Notes: a model not told the origin generated them from the sequence alone. Counted from the first letter of the stretch, positions 35,808 through 56,243 are shown. The stretch: DNA of 64,000 nucleotides from Allostella sp. ATCC 35155 (GCA_006738865.1 AP019701.1:797001-861000), one strand, 5' to 3'. A program made the numbers and translations.

Positions 35808-36133
35808 CGGCGCGGCACGAACGGAACGTCGTCCGCCGGCTTCGGCCGGTGGGCGGAACAGGGCGGTGGGATGCGTCCCGCCGCCCGGCCTGTCCAAGAC
35901 CGCAGGTGCCGACCGGGTTCGCCCGGACGGCCGAAAGGGGCCAGCGGCCCCGCCGGCGATAGACGGGACGAAGCGAACGATACCGGCTGCATCCGGGCTT
36001 TCCGGAACGGTCGGAATCGGTTGTGGACTTCTGGGGCAGGACGACCGGACCCGGCGACGGGCACCGGAACAACCGCTCCGGCGATGCCTCCCTCCGGGGG
36101 GCGGAGACGGAGCTATTGGAGCGGAGACGAGCA
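35808..36133 (+). promoter_or_regulatory. rplJL leader, 326 bases without a gene
   Basis: No convincing coding sequence lies here. The length and position match the untranslated L10 leader, where the L10-(L7/L12)4 complex binds to repress rplJL. Visible structure includes a stem with a TTCG tetraloop at 35833-35852 (8 pairs with one wobble) and a 6-bp hairpin GGGGCC-AGC-GGCCCC at 35937-35951. A kink-turn consensus was not identified by eye, so a promoter or attenuator role is equally possible. Confidence 0.5.
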
Positions 36134-36652
36134 GTGGATCGATCCGAAAAGACCAAGCTGGTCGAATCCCTGCGCGACACGCTGTCCGAGACAACCGCCG
36201 TGGTTGTTACCCAGCAGTCCGGTCTGACCGTGGCTGAGGTGACGGAACTGCGGCGTCGGATGCGTGCGGCAGGGGCCGGCTTCAAGGTGACGAAGAACCG
36301 GCTTGCGCGTCTCGCGATTGCCGGGACGAAGTTCGAGGGACTGGGGCCGATGCTGACCGGGCCGACGGCGATCGCGCTGTCGAAGGATCCGGTGGCGGCG
36401 GCCAAGGTCTGCGTCGACTACGCCAAGCAGAACGACAAGCTGAAGATCGTGGGCGGTGCCTTCGGTTCTCAGCTGCTCGATCTGGACGGCGTGAAGGCGT
36501 TGGCCTCGCTGCCCTCGCTCGACGAACTGCGCGGCAAGATCGTCGGCATCCTGCAGACCCCGGCCGCACGCCTCGTCGGCGTGCTCCAGGCCCCGGGTGG
36601 ACAGGTTGCCCGCGTTCTCGCGGCGTATGCCCGGCAGGACGAAGCCGCCTGA
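36134..36652 (+). CDS. rplJ: 50S ribosomal protein L10
   Basis: 172 residues, the family norm. It opens MDRSEKTKLVESLRDTL (from GTG), and KVTKNRLARLA, LTGPTAIALS and the C-terminal L7/L12-binding helix (VARVLAAYARQ) are present. The GTG at 36134 was preferred over an in-frame ATG at 36023 because it follows a GGAGACGAG ribosome-binding site and gives the right length. It anchors L7/L12 dimers on the ribosome. Confidence 0.95.
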   Translation: MDRSEKTKLVESLRDTLSETTAVVVTQQSGLTVAEVTELRRRMRAAGAGFKVTKNRLARLAIAGTKFEGLGPMLTGPTAIALSKDPVAAAKVCVDYAKQNDKLKIVGGAFGSQLLDLDGVKALASLPSLDELRGKIVGILQTPAARLVGVLQAPGGQVARVLAAYARQDEAA

Positions 36653-36697
36653 GACCCTCGTGCGAACTGATACCTCTATAGCCTCTGGAGACAACCG

Positions 36698-37078
36698 ATG
36701 ACCGATCTTGCCAAGCTGGTGGATGACCTTTCGGCCCTGACCGTCATGGAAGCGGCCGAGCTTTCGAAGATGCTCGAAGAGAAGTGGGGCGTTTCCGCCG
36801 CCGCTCCGGTGGCCGTCGCGGCCGCTGGTGGCGGGGCCGCCGCCGCTGCCGCCCCCGTCGAGGAGCAGACGGAGTTCACCGTCATCCTCGCCGAGGCGGG
36901 CGACAAGAAGATCAACGTGATCAAGGAAGTCCGTGCCATCACGAGCCTCGGCCTGAAGGAGGCCAAGGACCTCGTCGAGGCGGCGCCGAAGGCCGTCAAG
37001 GAAGGCGTCGGCAAGGACGAGGCCGCGAAGATCAAGAAGCAGCTCGAGGACGCGGGCGCGAAGGTGGAGATCAAGTAA
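36698..37078 (+). CDS. rplL: 50S ribosomal protein L7/L12
   Basis: 126 residues. The N-terminal dimerisation domain ([19 protein letters not shown]) joins through an Ala/Gly hinge ([17 protein letters not shown]) to the globular C-terminal domain ([24 protein letters not shown]), which recruits translation GTPases. It lies 45 bases after rplJ. The 217 bases before rpoB hold an imperfect GC-rich stem (about 37106-37142) where transcription may be partly attenuated to set the ratio of ribosomal protein to polymerase. Confidence 0.97.
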   Translation: MTDLAKLVDDLSALTVMEAAELSKMLEEKWGVSAAAPVAVAAAGGGAAAAAAPVEEQTEFTVILAEAGDKKINVIKEVRAITSLGLKEAKDLVEAAPKAVKEGVGKDEAAKIKKQLEDAGAKVEIK

Positions 37079-37295
37079 GATCGCTACCCCGATTCCATAT
37101 CATCGGCGGCGGCCGGGCTCCTCGGGGCCCGACCGTCGCCGCGAGACAGGCCGGATCGCCGCGGGCCGCGCGATCCGGCTTGGAGCGTTAGAGGACACCG
37201 CCGCCTCCGGGCCGGCGGTGCCCGCGGCCCAGGGCCCGTGTGCTGCCACCGGCAGGGCGCGTGGGCAAGATCTGCATCCGATGCGAGGCTGACCT

Positions 37296-41465
<4,170 letters not shown>

Positions 41466-41481
41466 CCGGTCGAATGCCCAG

Positions 41482-41508
41482 CCCCCCGGGATCCGCCGTC
41501 CCGGGGGG
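41482..41508 (+). terminator. Hairpin in the rpoB-rpoC gap
   Basis: CCCCCCGGGA (41482-41491) pairs perfectly with TCCCGGGGGG (41499-41508) over TCCGCCG, followed by CGGTTTCG. It lies in the 116-base gap between rpoB and rpoC, which are normally transcribed together. A processing, pausing or partial-termination site is more likely than a complete terminator. Confidence 0.45.
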
Positions 41509-41572
41509 CGGTTTCGACGCTTCCGGCGGTCCGACGGTACCCTGGCCAGGGCCCGCGACCGCTATCGGTTAG

Positions 41573-45757
<4,185 letters not shown>

Positions 45758-45789
45758 TCGGCGGCCTGCCGCAGCGGGTACAGAGACAA

Positions 45790-45825
45790 CCGGGCCGTCG
45801 CCATGCGACGGCCCGGTTCGCTTTT
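45790..45825 (+). terminator. Rho-independent terminator after rpoBC
   Basis: A perfect 12-bp stem, CCGGGCCGTCGC (45790-45801) with GCGACGGCCCGG (45805-45816), is followed by TTCGCTTTT. It closes the rplJL-rpoBC transcription unit 33 bases after the stop. Confidence 0.88.
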
Positions 45826-45884
45826 GGTGGTGGGGCCTGCACGGCAGTTGTCGGCCGCGCGGCGGATGCGTAGCCTTCCAGGCC

Positions 45885-47594
45885 ATGGATGAGCCGGAAG
45901 GCGCACGATCGTCCGGGGGCCTGAGCGGCCTCTTCGGGCTTCTCTGGCGGGTCGTGGCGCCGGGCCGGGTACGCCACGGCGCGGTGCTGGCGGCAGGGTT
46001 TGCGGCCGCTGTTGCCGCCTCGCTCTGTGCGCTGGCGGCGCCGGTGGTGCTGCAGGGCCTGATCGACGAGGTCGTGCCCCGGCGGGACCTCGAGGAATTC
46101 CTGTGGCACGCCGGCTACCTCGTCGCGACCTACCTCGGTTTCTTCGGCCTCTGGGCAGTTCAGGTCTGGCTGACGGTGCTGGCCTCCGAGCGCATCTTCC
46201 GCGACCTGCGCGAGCGCGTGGTGGCGGCCATCCTCGACAAGTCGACCGCCTTCTTCCGGACCTATGCGTCGGGCGACATCCTGACCCGGCTCGTCAACGA
46301 CCTCGATGTCGTGGCGACCTTCTTCTACGAGAACGTGGTCCAGGCGGTGGTCAGCCTCGCGTTCGCCGGCCTCATCGTCGCCTTCATCCTGGCGTGGCAC
46401 TGGATGCTGGGGCTGCTGTGCCTCGTCTGCATCCCGTTCTACCTTCTCGTCATCTGGCGCGTGCACGGGCCGATCGCGCGTCGCTCCGGCCTCGCACGGC
46501 GGCGCCTGTCCGAACAGAATGCGGTGCTGTTCGACACCCTGGCCGGCCAGCGCGAAATCCGCTTCTTCCAGCAGCAGCGTGCGGCGAGCCAGCGCTTCGG
46601 CGAGGCCGCCGCCGCCTATACCGGCGCCGCCATCCGCGCGATGCTGGCGGGACAGCTGTCCCTGACCGCGGTCGAGAGCGTCGGCATCCTGGTCCGGGTG
46701 GTGCCGTTCCTGGTCGGCGGCCTGCTGATCGTGCTCGGCAGCGACGCGATCACGACCGGCGTGCTGGTCGCCTACTTCACCTATCTCACCCACCTCACGA
46801 CCAACCTGGCCGGTGCCTTCGAGGGGCTGACGAAGCTGGCCCAGGTCCAGCCCTCGCTCGTGCGCATCCAGCAGCTGCTCGATTTTCCGGCCGAGCCCGT
46901 GCCGGCCGCCGACCCGCGCCGGGCGATCCCGGCCGACACGACGCTGCGCCTCGCCGACGTCGCCTTCGCCTTCCGGCCGGACCATCCGATCTTCACCCGC
47001 CTCAACCTGACAGTCGCCGGCGGCGAGAAGCTGGCGGTGATGGCACCGAGCGGGTCCGGCAAGAGCACGCTGGTCGATCTCCTGCTGCGCTTCCGCGAGC
47101 CGCAGACCGGCACCATCACCCTGGGCGGGGTGGATTCCCGCCACATCGCGCTGCCGGTCTGGCTCACCTACTTCTCGCACGTCGCCCAGAAGACGCATCT
47201 CTTCAACCTGTCGGTGGCCGAGAACATCGCGATGGGCTGGTACGGCGTGCCGGCGGACCAGATTCGCCGGGTCGCCCGGCTGGTGCGGATGGACCGGGTG
47301 ATCGAGGCGCTTCCCGAGGGCTACGACACCCGCGTGGGAGAGGGCGGCGTCACCTTCTCCGGCGGCCAGCTGCAGCGTCTGGCGATCGCGCGCGCCCTGG
47401 TCCGCGACCCGGAGATCCTGGTCCTCGACGAATTCACCTCCGCGCTCGACCGCACGGTCGAGGACGAGATCCTGACGGACCTGCTGGCCGGACTGGCCGG
47501 TCGCACGGTCATCTGCATCACCCACTCCGAACAGGTCGCCGCGCGCTTCGACCGCGTCGTGTATCTGCCCGAGATCGCCCATGGCGGCGGCTGA
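45885..47594 (+). CDS. ABC exporter, fused membrane and ATPase domains
   Basis: 569 residues. Six membrane helices (about 25-310) precede a nucleotide-binding domain with APSGSGKSTL (about residue 388), a Q-loop in SHVAQKTHLFNLSV, the signature FSGGQLQRLAIARAL, and ITHSEQ at the switch. Walker B reads ILVLDEFTSALD, with Phe replacing the usual Pro/Ala after DE. It is a half-transporter that must dimerise, of the lipid/peptide/drug exporter type. ATG 45885 begins at the natural N-terminal tail; the frame is open further upstream over the rpoC terminator, which is not credible coding. Cargo is unknown. The next three genes encode an oxygenase, an unknown protein and a desaturase, so a small metabolite is conceivable. 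Confidence 0.85.
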   Translation: MDEPEGARSSGGLSGLFGLLWRVVAPGRVRHGAVLAAGFAAAVAASLCALAAPVVLQGLIDEVVPRRDLEEFLWHAGYLVATYLGFFGLWAVQVWLTVLASERIFRDLRERVVAAILDKSTAFFRTYASGDILTRLVNDLDVVATFFYENVVQAVVSLAFAGLIVAFILAWHWMLGLLCLVCIPFYLLVIWRVHGPIARRSGLARRRLSEQNAVLFDTLAGQREIRFFQQQRAASQRFGEAAAAYTGAAIRAMLAGQLSLTAVESVGILVRVVPFLVGGLLIVLGSDAITTGVLVAYFTYLTHLTTNLAGAFEGLTKLAQVQPSLVRIQQLLDFPAEPVPAADPRRAIPADTTLRLADVAFAFRPDHPIFTRLNLTVAGGEKLAVMAPSGSGKSTLVDLLLRFREPQTGTITLGGVDSRHIALPVWLTYFSHVAQKTHLFNLSVAENIAMGWYGVPADQIRRVARLVRMDRVIEALPEGYDTRVGEGGVTFSGGQLQRLAIARALVRDPEILVLDEFTSALDRTVEDEILTDLLAGLAGRTVICITHSEQVAARFDRVVYLPEIAHGGG

Positions 47595-47619
47595 GGCCGG
47601 GCCCGTCCGGTCCGGAAGT

Positions 47620-48417
47620 TCAGCTCCAGAGATGGAGAGGTTGGTCCGGGCCGGCGCAGCCGATGAAGCAGGAGAGGGAGAGGCGCGCGCCCGCGACCGG
47701 CGCCACCGAATGCACGCATCGCGAATCGAACAGGATGAGTTCGCCCGTGCGCGGCGCAAGGCGCAGCGTCGGAGGCGGCAGCGCGCTGCGCGCGAACCCG
47801 TAGCCGCCGGGAACGGCCATGCGGTCCTGCCAGTCGATGTCGGGACGGAAGTCCCAGATCTCCAGCTCGCCGCCCGTCTCGGCCGGCTGCAGATAGATGT
47901 TGGCCGCCAGCTGGCCAGTCAGCGCCCGGCACCAGGCCTCCTGGGCCTCGTCGTCGGGCAGGAAGTCGACATGCGGCTCGACCTCCGAGCGGCCGTCGAA
48001 GGCGCGCAGCGTCCCGACGAACATCGCGCCGCCCGCCATGCGGGCGCGCAGCGCCCCGCCGGGCCAGATCTCGTCGAGTTCCAGGCGCAGCCGGTCGATG
48101 GGGGAGAGTCCCGGCCCGAAGATGTCGCGGACCGCGCGGATGGATTCGTCGGCGGTCCCAAAATAGGCCGCCCTCGCCGCCGGCCCGGACAGCGTCTCGT
48201 AGAAGACCATCCCGAGCCGGCGCGCCGAGCGTATGTTGCCGTAGCTCCCGAGTTGCGGACTGGCGAGGATCCTGGGGACCAGCCGGCGACAGGTGTCGGC
48301 AGCGGCGAAGTGGGGAATACGCAGCGCGATCAGTCGCCCGTCCGAGAGCGCGGCCAGGTCCTCGGCCGCCAGCGTCGGCGCGGTGCGCACGAGGGCGGCT
48401 GCGGGCTCGGCGGTCAT
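47620..48417 (-). CDS. 2-oxoglutarate/Fe(II)-dependent dioxygenase-like protein
   Basis: 265 residues. The Fe(II) triad is visible as H149-x-D151 (EPHVDFLPDD) and H236 (SRCVHSVAP), with R245 placed to bind 2-oxoglutarate, in the double-stranded beta-helix context of prolyl-hydroxylase-like enzymes (IYLQPAETGGELEIWDF between them). It would hydroxylate a small molecule or peptide side chain, but the substrate is not deducible. The ATG at 48417 overlaps the stop of the upstream leftward gene by four bases. Its 3' end faces that of the ABC exporter across 25 bases. Confidence 0.75.
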   Translation of the reverse strand: MTAEPAAALVRTAPTLAAEDLAALSDGRLIALRIPHFAAADTCRRLVPRILASPQLGSYGNIRSARRLGMVFYETLSGPAARAAYFGTADESIRAVRDIFGPGLSPIDRLRLELDEIWPGGALRARMAGGAMFVGTLRAFDGRSEVEPHVDFLPDDEAQEAWCRALTGQLAANIYLQPAETGGELEIWDFRPDIDWQDRMAVPGGYGFARSALPPPTLRLAPRTGELILFDSRCVHSVAPVAGARLSLSCFIGCAGPDQPLHLWS

Positions 48418-49133
48418 GCCGGTTCGGCGAGCCAGCGCCGCGCCCGCGCCGTCAGGTTGTCCCGGCCGACGGGGGCGATGCAGGCGAGTTCGACCCCTTC
48501 GGTCCATGCCGGGTTGAGCCGCTGGAAGAAGGCGATGTCGGGCCGGGTCAGCCGCGTGGCGTCGATGTCCCCGACCCCGGGCCGCAGCACATAGACCCCG
48601 CCGTCGGTCCAGCGCAGCAGGCCGGTCGCCGAATCGAACTCGGCATGGTCGATCTCGCCGGCGAGAAACCGGGCCACGCGCACGAGATCGGGCGGCATCG
48701 GGCGGTCCGGGGCCGGATAGTGCTCGCCGAACAGCATCGGCATGAACCGGTAGGTACGATAGCCCTTGCAGGCATAGAACCAGTACCAGTGGCGGTCCGG
48801 CTCCGCCTCGGCGCGTTCCAGGAGAAAGCCCAGCAGGGCACGGATGAAGGTGGTGGTGCCCCAATAGGCGCGGTCGACGATGGTGTCGTCCGAGCAGATG
48901 CCGCCGACCGCTCGCCCGTCGACCGTGCCGCGGGTCAGGAATGCCAGCGAGAAGCCCCCCAGCCGGCCGGACCCGGGATCGCGCAACAGGATGGCGAAGT
49001 CGTTCTCGGCGATGTCGCGGTGGGTCTTGGCGCGGATCGCGCCGCTGAAGGAAATGTCGATCAGTTCGAACATCTCGTCGCGCTCCGCCAGGGTCAGGCG
49101 ATCGGTCGCGACGATGGTCGATTGCAGCCGCAT
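48414..49133 (-). CDS. Unrecognised protein, possibly acetyltransferase-like
   Basis: 239 residues. I do not recognise the family. The N-terminal half (MFELIDISFSGAIRAKTH, then FAILLRDPGSGRLGGFSLAFLTRG, then ALLGFLLERAEAEPD and YACKGYRTYRFMPMLFGEHY) has the strand-helix rhythm and the K-G-Y-R-T-Y segment that could suit an N-acetyltransferase fold, but no clear acetyl-CoA loop is visible. No signal peptide or membrane helix is seen. The start is uncertain; an in-frame ATG 15 codons upstream (49178) is possible. Its four-base overlap with the dioxygenase gene implies a shared job. Confidence 0.55.
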   Translation of the reverse strand: MRLQSTIVATDRLTLAERDEMFELIDISFSGAIRAKTHRDIAENDFAILLRDPGSGRLGGFSLAFLTRGTVDGRAVGGICSDDTIVDRAYWGTTTFIRALLGFLLERAEAEPDRHWYWFYACKGYRTYRFMPMLFGEHYPAPDRPMPPDLVRVARFLAGEIDHAEFDSATGLLRWTDGGVYVLRPGVGDIDATRLTRPDIAFFQRLNPAWTEGVELACIAPVGRDNLTARARRWLAEPA

Positions 49134-49247
49134 GGCGCGGATATCGAAGCATTCCCGGCGGGGAGGGCGCAACCGCATCGCCGCGTTGACGGGGCGGTCG
49201 CCGCGTGATTGCCTGCTGCTGGAAGATCGGGATCCTCTGGAGGGGGG

Positions 49248-50162
49248 ATGGCGGGGGCATTCCAGCACCGGGCCTATCAGGGTGTTTCGAACCTCCGGTC
49301 CGCCACGACCATCGCCTTCGACTGGCTCGTGATCGCCGCCGCCATCTGGGCATCCGAAAGCATCGGCGGTCCACTCGCCTGGCTCATCGCCGCCTTCGTC
49401 ATCGGCGGGCGGATGATGGCCCTGGTCGAGGTTCTGGGCCATGACGCCGCGCACGAGATGCTGTTCACGCCGCGCCAGCTCAACCGCCGGCTCGACTTCC
49501 TCTATTTCGTTCCCTTCGGCGACACCTGGGAGGGCTACCGCGAGCATCACCTGCCGCACCACGCCCGCCTGATGGACGAGCGCGACCCGGCGCTGCAGGA
49601 CTTCCGTCGCTGGGGCCTCTACGATCCCGGCCGCAGCTTCTGGTGGGCCTGCGTCGTGCGGCCCTTCCTGGCGCTGGAGACCCTGCACGACCTCGCCAGC
49701 TTCGCGCGCGCCCTGCGCGACGATCCGACAACCCGCCGCAAGATCCTGTCCTTCTGGATTCCGGCCGCGGCGGCCATCACCTGGTTCGACGGCTGGTGGC
49801 TCTTACTCGTCTACTGGCTGGTCCCGCTGCTCTGGATCAAGCCGGGGCTGGAGTTCTGGAGCGAAGTGTCGGATCATTTCGCCGTCGCGGGTGCGGCGAC
49901 GCGCAGCAGTCGCGGGCTGGTGCAGCGCATCTTCCTCAATCCCCACGGCGACGGCTGGCACGCGCTGCACCACAGGTTTCCGCGCATTCCCTGCTTCGCG
50001 CTGCCGCGCGCCCACCGGGACTATGCGGCCGTCGCGTCCGAGCCACTGCCGGTCCGGACCTTTGCCCAGACGGTGCTGGAGGTCTGGCGCGCGAAGGCCG
50101 CGCAGCGCCGTGCGACGGAATCTCCCAACACGGCTCTTGACGCGGGGGGAGTCGGTCAGTAG
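49248..50162 (+). CDS. Membrane fatty-acid desaturase-like di-iron protein
   Basis: 304 residues with about four hydrophobic segments. Three histidine boxes are clear: H65-x3-H69 (GHDAAHEM), H100-H101-xx-H104-H105 (EHHLPHHARL) and H238-xx-H241-H242 (GWHALHHRFP). Together they bind a di-iron centre, as in acyl-lipid desaturases and related hydroxylases. It would oxidise a C-H bond in an acyl chain or other membrane-embedded substrate using O2. ATG 49248 follows GGAGGGGGG. It is divergent from the oxygenase pair, and its last codons contain the probable -35 box of the ribosomal str operon. Confidence 0.85.
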   Translation: MAGAFQHRAYQGVSNLRSATTIAFDWLVIAAAIWASESIGGPLAWLIAAFVIGGRMMALVEVLGHDAAHEMLFTPRQLNRRLDFLYFVPFGDTWEGYREHHLPHHARLMDERDPALQDFRRWGLYDPGRSFWWACVVRPFLALETLHDLASFARALRDDPTTRRKILSFWIPAAAAITWFDGWWLLLVYWLVPLLWIKPGLEFWSEVSDHFAVAGAATRSSRGLVQRIFLNPHGDGWHALHHRFPRIPCFALPRAHRDYAAVASEPLPVRTFAQTVLEVWRAKAAQRRATESPNTALDAGGVGQ

Positions 50163-50165
50163 GTT
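50137..50165 (+). promoter_or_regulatory. Candidate promoter of the rpsL (str) operon
   Basis: TTGACG at 50137-50142 and TAGGTT at 50160-50165 are 17 bases apart, a fair sigma-70 match for a ribosomal operon in a GC-rich genome. The -35 box lies inside the last codons of the desaturase gene. Transcripts would have a leader of about 155 bases before rpsL. Confidence 0.6.
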
Positions 50166-50244
50166 CCGCCCACCTTCGGGGGACGGCGGTAGGGGTACAA
50201 CCTAAACGCGCCCCAGATTGGGAAGGCCGTTTCAACGGAGACGC

Positions 50245-50267
50245 GCGCCGCCTCGGCGGCGCTTTTT
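50245..50267 (+). terminator. Hairpin with T-run in the rpsL leader (terminator or attenuator)
   Basis: GCGCCGCC (50245-50252) pairs with GGCGGCGC (50255-50262) and is followed directly by TTTTT (50263-50267), about 62 bases before the rpsL start. It may end the desaturase transcript. If the candidate promoter at 50137 is used, it lies inside the str leader and would be an attenuator. Confidence 0.7.
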
Positions 50268-50328
50268 CCGTGCCAGAACCAGTTTCTGCACGACACTTAT
50301 CGACCCGAGTGGGAAGGGTAGCGTTCGG

Positions 50329-50700
50329 ATGCCGACGATTAATCAGCTCATCCGCAAGCCACGTCAGGCACAGCGCGCGCACGACAAGGTGCCAGCGCTG
50401 GAGGAATGCCCGCAGAAGCGAGGGGTTTGCACGCGCGTCTACACGACGACGCCGAAGAAGCCCAATTCGGCCCTGCGCAAGGTGGCTCGCGTGCGGCTGA
50501 CGAACAGCTTCGAAGTCACGAGCTACATTCCCGGCGAGGGCCATAACCTGCAGGAGCACTCGGTGGTCATGATCCGTGGCGGTCGCGTCAAGGATCTGCC
50601 CGGCGTGCGCTACCATATCATTCGCGGCACGCTCGATACGCAGGGCGTGAAGGATCGTCGCCAGCGCCGTTCGAAGTACGGCGCGAAGCGGCCCAAGTAA
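50329..50700 (+). CDS. rpsL: 30S ribosomal protein S12
   Basis: 123 residues. The conserved opening [29 protein letters not shown] and [14 protein letters not shown] are present. The lysines in TPKKPNS and GRVKDLP are the wild-type, streptomycin-sensitive forms at the positions known as 43 and 88. S12 acts in decoding. The ATG at 50329 begins the canonical protein; 37 extra in-frame codons upstream include the leader hairpin and are not coding. It is first in the str operon. Confidence 0.97.
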   Translation: MPTINQLIRKPRQAQRAHDKVPALEECPQKRGVCTRVYTTTPKKPNSALRKVARVRLTNSFEVTSYIPGEGHNLQEHSVVMIRGGRVKDLPGVRYHIIRGTLDTQGVKDRRQRRSKYGAKRPK

Positions 50701-50715
50701 TCGGAGTCCGAAGCC

Positions 50716-51189
50716 ATGTCGCGCCGTCGCGCCGCTGACAAGCGTGAGGTTCTGCCGGACGCCAAGTTCGGGGACATCATCCTCACCAAGTTCATCAACT
50801 GCCTGATGTACCACGGTAAGAAGTCTTCCGCCGAATCGATCGTCTATGACGCGCTCGACCGCGTCAGCAAGCGGTCGGGGGGGCAGGAGCCGGTCCAGAT
50901 GTTCCATGATGCCCTGGGCAATGTCCGCCCGGCGGTGGAGGTGCGTTCGCGTCGCGTCGGCGGTGCTACGTACCAGGTGCCGGTCGAGGTGCGGGCCGAG
51001 CGCAGCCAGGCGCTGGCGATCCGCTGGATCATCGCCGCCTCCCGCGCCCGTTCCGAGAACACGATGCAGGAGCGCCTTTCGGGCGAGCTCCTCGACGCCG
51101 CGAACAATCGTGGTTCGGCGGTGAAGAAGCGCGAGGACACCCATCGTATGGCGGACGCCAACAAGGCGTTCTCCCACTACCGCTGGTAA
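50716..51189 (+). CDS. rpsG: 30S ribosomal protein S7
   Basis: 157 residues. It opens [20 protein letters not shown] and carries [35 protein letters not shown] and the C-terminal [20 protein letters not shown], all typical of S7, which starts assembly of the 30S head. It begins 15 bases after rpsL. In E. coli S7 represses its own operon; no comparable site was identified here. Confidence 0.97.
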   Translation: MSRRRAADKREVLPDAKFGDIILTKFINCLMYHGKKSSAESIVYDALDRVSKRSGGQEPVQMFHDALGNVRPAVEVRSRRVGGATYQVPVEVRAERSQALAIRWIIAASRARSENTMQERLSGELLDAANNRGSAVKKREDTHRMADANKAFSHYRW

Positions 51190-51216
51190 CCCACAAGGCG
51201 CCCGGAGCAGTCCGTC

Positions 51217-53292
<2,076 letters not shown>

Positions 53293-53355
53293 CGCCGACC
53301 CTTCTGACCCAGTCCAGCCGGAACCCACCAGGAAAGAGAACGGAGCGCGGATCCC

Positions 53356-54546
<1,191 letters not shown>

Positions 54547-54611
54547 GGTCGTTTTCCCAGGTCCGGCGGCAGGTGCCGACAACAAGGCGTTCGCGCCGAA
54601 CGGGTTAGATC

Positions 54612-54920
54612 ATGGACAGCCAGAACATCCGCATCCGCCTTCGGGCCTACGATCACCGGATCCTCGACCAGTCGACGGGCGAGATCGTCAACACGGCCAA
54701 GCGGACGGGCGCGCGCGTGCGCGGCCCGATCCCGCTGCCGACCCGTATCGAGCGGTTCACGGTCAATCGCTCGCCGCACGTCGACAAGAAATCGCGTGAG
54801 CAGTTCGAGATTCGAACGCACAAGCGCGTTATCGACATCGTCGACCCGACCCCGCAGACCGTGGACGCGCTGATGAAGCTCGACCTCGCAGCGGGTGTCG
54901 ACGTCGAGATCAAGCTCTGA
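54612..54920 (+). CDS. rpsJ: 30S ribosomal protein S10
   Basis: 102 residues. It opens [20 protein letters not shown] and contains [35 protein letters not shown] in the usual order. S10 also serves as NusE, binding NusG and NusB. It heads the S10 cluster, 65 bases after tuf2; no S10-type leader hairpin is evident in that short gap, so read-through from the str operon is likely. Confidence 0.97.
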   Translation: MDSQNIRIRLRAYDHRILDQSTGEIVNTAKRTGARVRGPIPLPTRIERFTVNRSPHVDKKSREQFEIRTHKRVIDIVDPTPQTVDALMKLDLAAGVDVEIKL

Positions 54921-54930
54921 GGCGATGGCG

Positions 54931-55617
54931 ATGCGTACCGGAATGATCGCACGCAAGCTCGGCATGACGCGGGTGTTCACCGCCGAGGGCCAGCATGTGC
55001 CGGTGACGGTCTTGCAGGTGGACAACTGCCAGGTCGTCGCCCAGCGCACTGAAGAGACGGACGGCTACACCGCGCTCCAGCTCGGCGTCGGCCAGATCAA
55101 GGTCAAGAACGTGACCCAGCCGATGCGCGGCCACTTCGCCAAGGCGAAGGTCGAGCCGAAGCGCAAGCTGGTGGAGTTCCGGGTCGACGCCGACGCGCTC
55201 GTCGATGTCGGGGCGGAGATCACGGTCGACCATTTTGCGATCGGCCAGAAGGTCGACGTGACCGGGACGACCATCGGCAAGGGCTTCGCCGGTGCCATGA
55301 AGCGGCACAATTTCGGCGGCCTGCGCGCGACGCACGGCGTGTCCGTCAGCCATCGCAGCCACGGCTCGACCGGCGGCCGCCAGGATCCCGGCAAGACCTT
55401 CAAGAACAAGAAGATGGCCGGCCATATGGGCGACGTCCGGGTGACGACGCAGAACCTGACGGTCGTCCAGACCGATGTCGAGCGCGGGCTGCTCCTGGTC
55501 AAGGGCGCGATCCCGGGTGCCGAGGGCGGCTTCGTCCTGGTGCGCGACGCGGTGAAGCGCAAGGCGCCGGAAGGCCTGCCGTTCCCGGCGGCCCTGCGGC
55601 AGCCCAAGTCCGAGTGA
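54931..55617 (+). CDS. rplC: 50S ribosomal protein L3
   Basis: 228 residues. It opens [16 protein letters not shown], the family start, and holds [19 protein letters not shown] and [27 protein letters not shown], including the loop that reaches toward the peptidyl-transferase centre. Two ATGs (54925 and 54931) follow GAGG; spacing of two against eight bases favours the second. The TGA overlaps a possible GTG start of rplD. Confidence 0.96.
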   Translation: MRTGMIARKLGMTRVFTAEGQHVPVTVLQVDNCQVVAQRTEETDGYTALQLGVGQIKVKNVTQPMRGHFAKAKVEPKRKLVEFRVDADALVDVGAEITVDHFAIGQKVDVTGTTIGKGFAGAMKRHNFGGLRATHGVSVSHRSHGSTGGRQDPGKTFKNKKMAGHMGDVRVTTQNLTVVQTDVERGLLLVKGAIPGAEGGFVLVRDAVKRKAPEGLPFPAALRQPKSE

Positions 55618-56243
55618 AGTCCATGCAGCAGAACGTGATTACGCTCGATGCCGGCGAAGCCGGGACCATCGAGCTGGACGAAGCGGTGTTCGGTGTCGCG
55701 GTGCGCGGCGACCTGCTGGCGCGTGCGGTCCACTGGCAACTCGCCAAGCGGCGGGCCGGGACGCACAAGACCAAGCAGATCGGCGAGATCTCCGGCACCA
55801 CGAAGAAGCCGTGGCGCCAGAAGGGCAGCGGCCGGGCCCGTCAGGGTTCCATGCGCTCCCCGCAGTTCCGCGGTGGCGCGGTGATCTTCGGGCCGGTCGT
55901 CCGCGACCATGGCTACGACCTGCCCAAGAAGGTCCGTGCGCTCGCGCTGAAGACGGCGCTGTCGAGCAAGCAGGCCGAAGGCAAGCTCGTGGTGATCGAC
56001 GACGCTCGGCTGCCGGAGGCCAAGACCAAGGCCCTGGTGCAGCGTCTAGGCAAGCTCGGTTGGGGCTCGGTGCTCGTCATCGGCGGCAGCGAGATCGATC
56101 AGGGCTTCGCCCGCGCGGCGCGCAACCTGCCGCAGGTCGACGTCCTGCCGCAGCAGGGCGCCAACGTGTACGACATCCTGCGCCGCGACACGCTCGTGCT
56201 GACGCGCGGCGCCGTCGAGGCCCTGGAGGCCCGCCTGAAATGA
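55614..56243 (+). CDS. rplD: 50S ribosomal protein L4
   Basis: 209 residues. Family blocks are [42 protein letters not shown]-type loop (about residues 48-90) and the C-terminal helices with [23 protein letters not shown]. The GTG at 55614 overlaps the rplC stop (GTGA); an ATG at 55623 would give 206 residues. The loop lines the exit tunnel. In enterobacteria L4 represses the S10 operon, but nothing here shows it. Confidence 0.96.
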   Translation: MKSMQQNVITLDAGEAGTIELDEAVFGVAVRGDLLARAVHWQLAKRRAGTHKTKQIGEISGTTKKPWRQKGSGRARQGSMRSPQFRGGAVIFGPVVRDHGYDLPKKVRALALKTALSSKQAEGKLVVIDDARLPEAKTKALVQRLGKLGWGSVLVIGGSEIDQGFARAARNLPQVDVLPQQGANVYDILRRDTLVLTRGAVEALEARLK

